Assembly (NCBI GenBank): GCA_028717105.1 | Contig: JAQUOM010000037.1 | Location: 1 to 13,400 of the forward strand | DNA length: 13,400 nt | From: Candidatus Omnitrophota bacterium | GTDB taxonomy: Bacteria > Omnitrophota > Gorgyraeia > Velamenicoccales > Velamenicoccaceae | Reading direction: 5' to 3' | In this document: positions 13,089-13,400 of the stretch, piece after piece | How the letters are laid out: the number at the start of each line of letters is the position of its first letter | Position numbering within the stretch: position 1 is the first letter of the stretch | Position numbers and translations under genes: made by a program | The notes under the pieces: generated by a model | What the model was told of the DNA's origin: nothing | Seen by the model: only the letters and a program-made list of their open reading frames with translations | Databases searched by the model: none

Positions 13089-13347
13089 AAAAGGTGCTGC
13101 GTCCTGACATCGCGTCGGGGCATTTTCCTTCGCCGGAAAAGAAAAACTTAAACTTTAACATTAAACGCTTTGTAAAATTACCTCCTCTTAAATCATATCG
13201 ATAGCCACAGAAATTTTTTAAAGTTTCAATCTTGGCTTTTATCTTTTCCGCCCTTCTATAATAAAAAATCGAAATTATGGCTGCCCAAATTCCAGAAATC
13301 AAAGAAGATATTATAGGAATTGAGATCCACGCATTAGGCATTCCCAT
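13087..13347 (-). CDS. AT-rich orphan small membrane protein
   Basis: This is an 86-residue protein of no family I recognise. One hydrophobic stretch (about 7-30, WISIPIISSLISGIWAAIISIFYY) is followed by a basic, lysine-rich helix (RRAEKIKAKIETLKNF) and a basic tail. The gene is visibly richer in A and T than its neighbours, which may mean recent acquisition. GGAG at 13354-13351 is 3 bases before the ATG at 13347 but 9 bases before the in-frame ATG at 13341, so the true start may be 13341. The strong terminator fitted exactly to its stop codon supports it being a real transcribed gene. Confidence 0.55.
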   Translation of the reverse strand: MGMPNAWISIPIISSLISGIWAAIISIFYYRRAEKIKAKIETLKNFCGYRYDLRGGNFTKRLMLKFKFFFSGEGKCPDAMSGRSTF

Positions 13348-13400
13348 TCTCTCCAGGATAGGACGTCTCTTTTGTCGTATAATTATTGACGCGCAACTGC

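Noticed and set aside
13378..13383. TATAAT on the plus strand as a divergent promoter at the right edge
   Set aside because: No acceptable -35 element lies 16-19 bases upstream and the downstream sequence leaves the window.

Overview
The window is a densely packed, moderately GC-rich stretch in which every supportable gene lies on the minus strand, so transcription runs from high to low coordinates. It looks like chromosomal DNA of a Gram-negative (two-membrane) bacterium. Three proteins carry lipobox or export signals, there is an ECF sigma/anti-sigma pair, and there is an outer-membrane lipid-homeostasis-like gene pair. The mix of genes would fit an uncultured lineage such as Candidatus Omnitrophota or another deep Gram-negative phylum. 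That placement is inference only; no rRNA or other taxonomic marker is present. I see no tRNA, rRNA, CRISPR array, transposase or phage gene.

In transcription order: (1) 13347-12507 holds three small genes: an AT-rich orphan membrane protein closed by a strong intrinsic terminator, a small two-helix membrane protein that may be translated from a leaderless message, and a small PCP-reductase-like domain protein. (2) 12473-11367 is a HemW-type radical SAM protein. (3) A promoter with a perfect TATAAT box near 11291 starts a run of genes: a small lipoprotein, a stand-alone receiver domain, endonuclease III, a pyridoxamine-phosphate-oxidase-like flavoprotein, a cysteine-less TlpA/thioredoxin-fold protein and a metallo-beta-lactamase/beta-CASP ribonuclease. 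(4) At 7112-7089, overlapping the stop of the beta-CASP gene, is a sequence shaped like an ECF-sigma promoter. It precedes an exported protein with five DPEK-type repeats, an ECF sigma factor, its zinc-finger anti-sigma factor, a very short YdbH/AsmA-like inner-membrane-anchored protein and a lipoprotein that fuses YnbE-like and YdbL-like parts. (5) After this come a PC4-type DNA-binding protein, a 131-base spacer rich in inverted repeats, a TtcA-like PP-loop enzyme, a PAS-PAS-GGDEF-HD-GYP cyclic-di-GMP enzyme, and the first 99 codons of a protein resembling the cellobiose-phosphorylase-like family, which runs off the left edge.

The most interesting unit is region 4. In E. coli, YdbH (inner membrane), YnbE (outer-membrane lipoprotein) and YdbL (periplasmic chaperone) form one of the AsmA-like inter-membrane lipid routes. 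Here the same three functions appear compressed into two genes with a 4-base overlap, in the same run as an ECF sigma/anti-sigma pair and an exported coiled-coil repeat protein. This suggests a stress-controlled envelope module. The family assignments rest on motif memory, not on searches, and the regulation is inferred from gene order and one candidate promoter.
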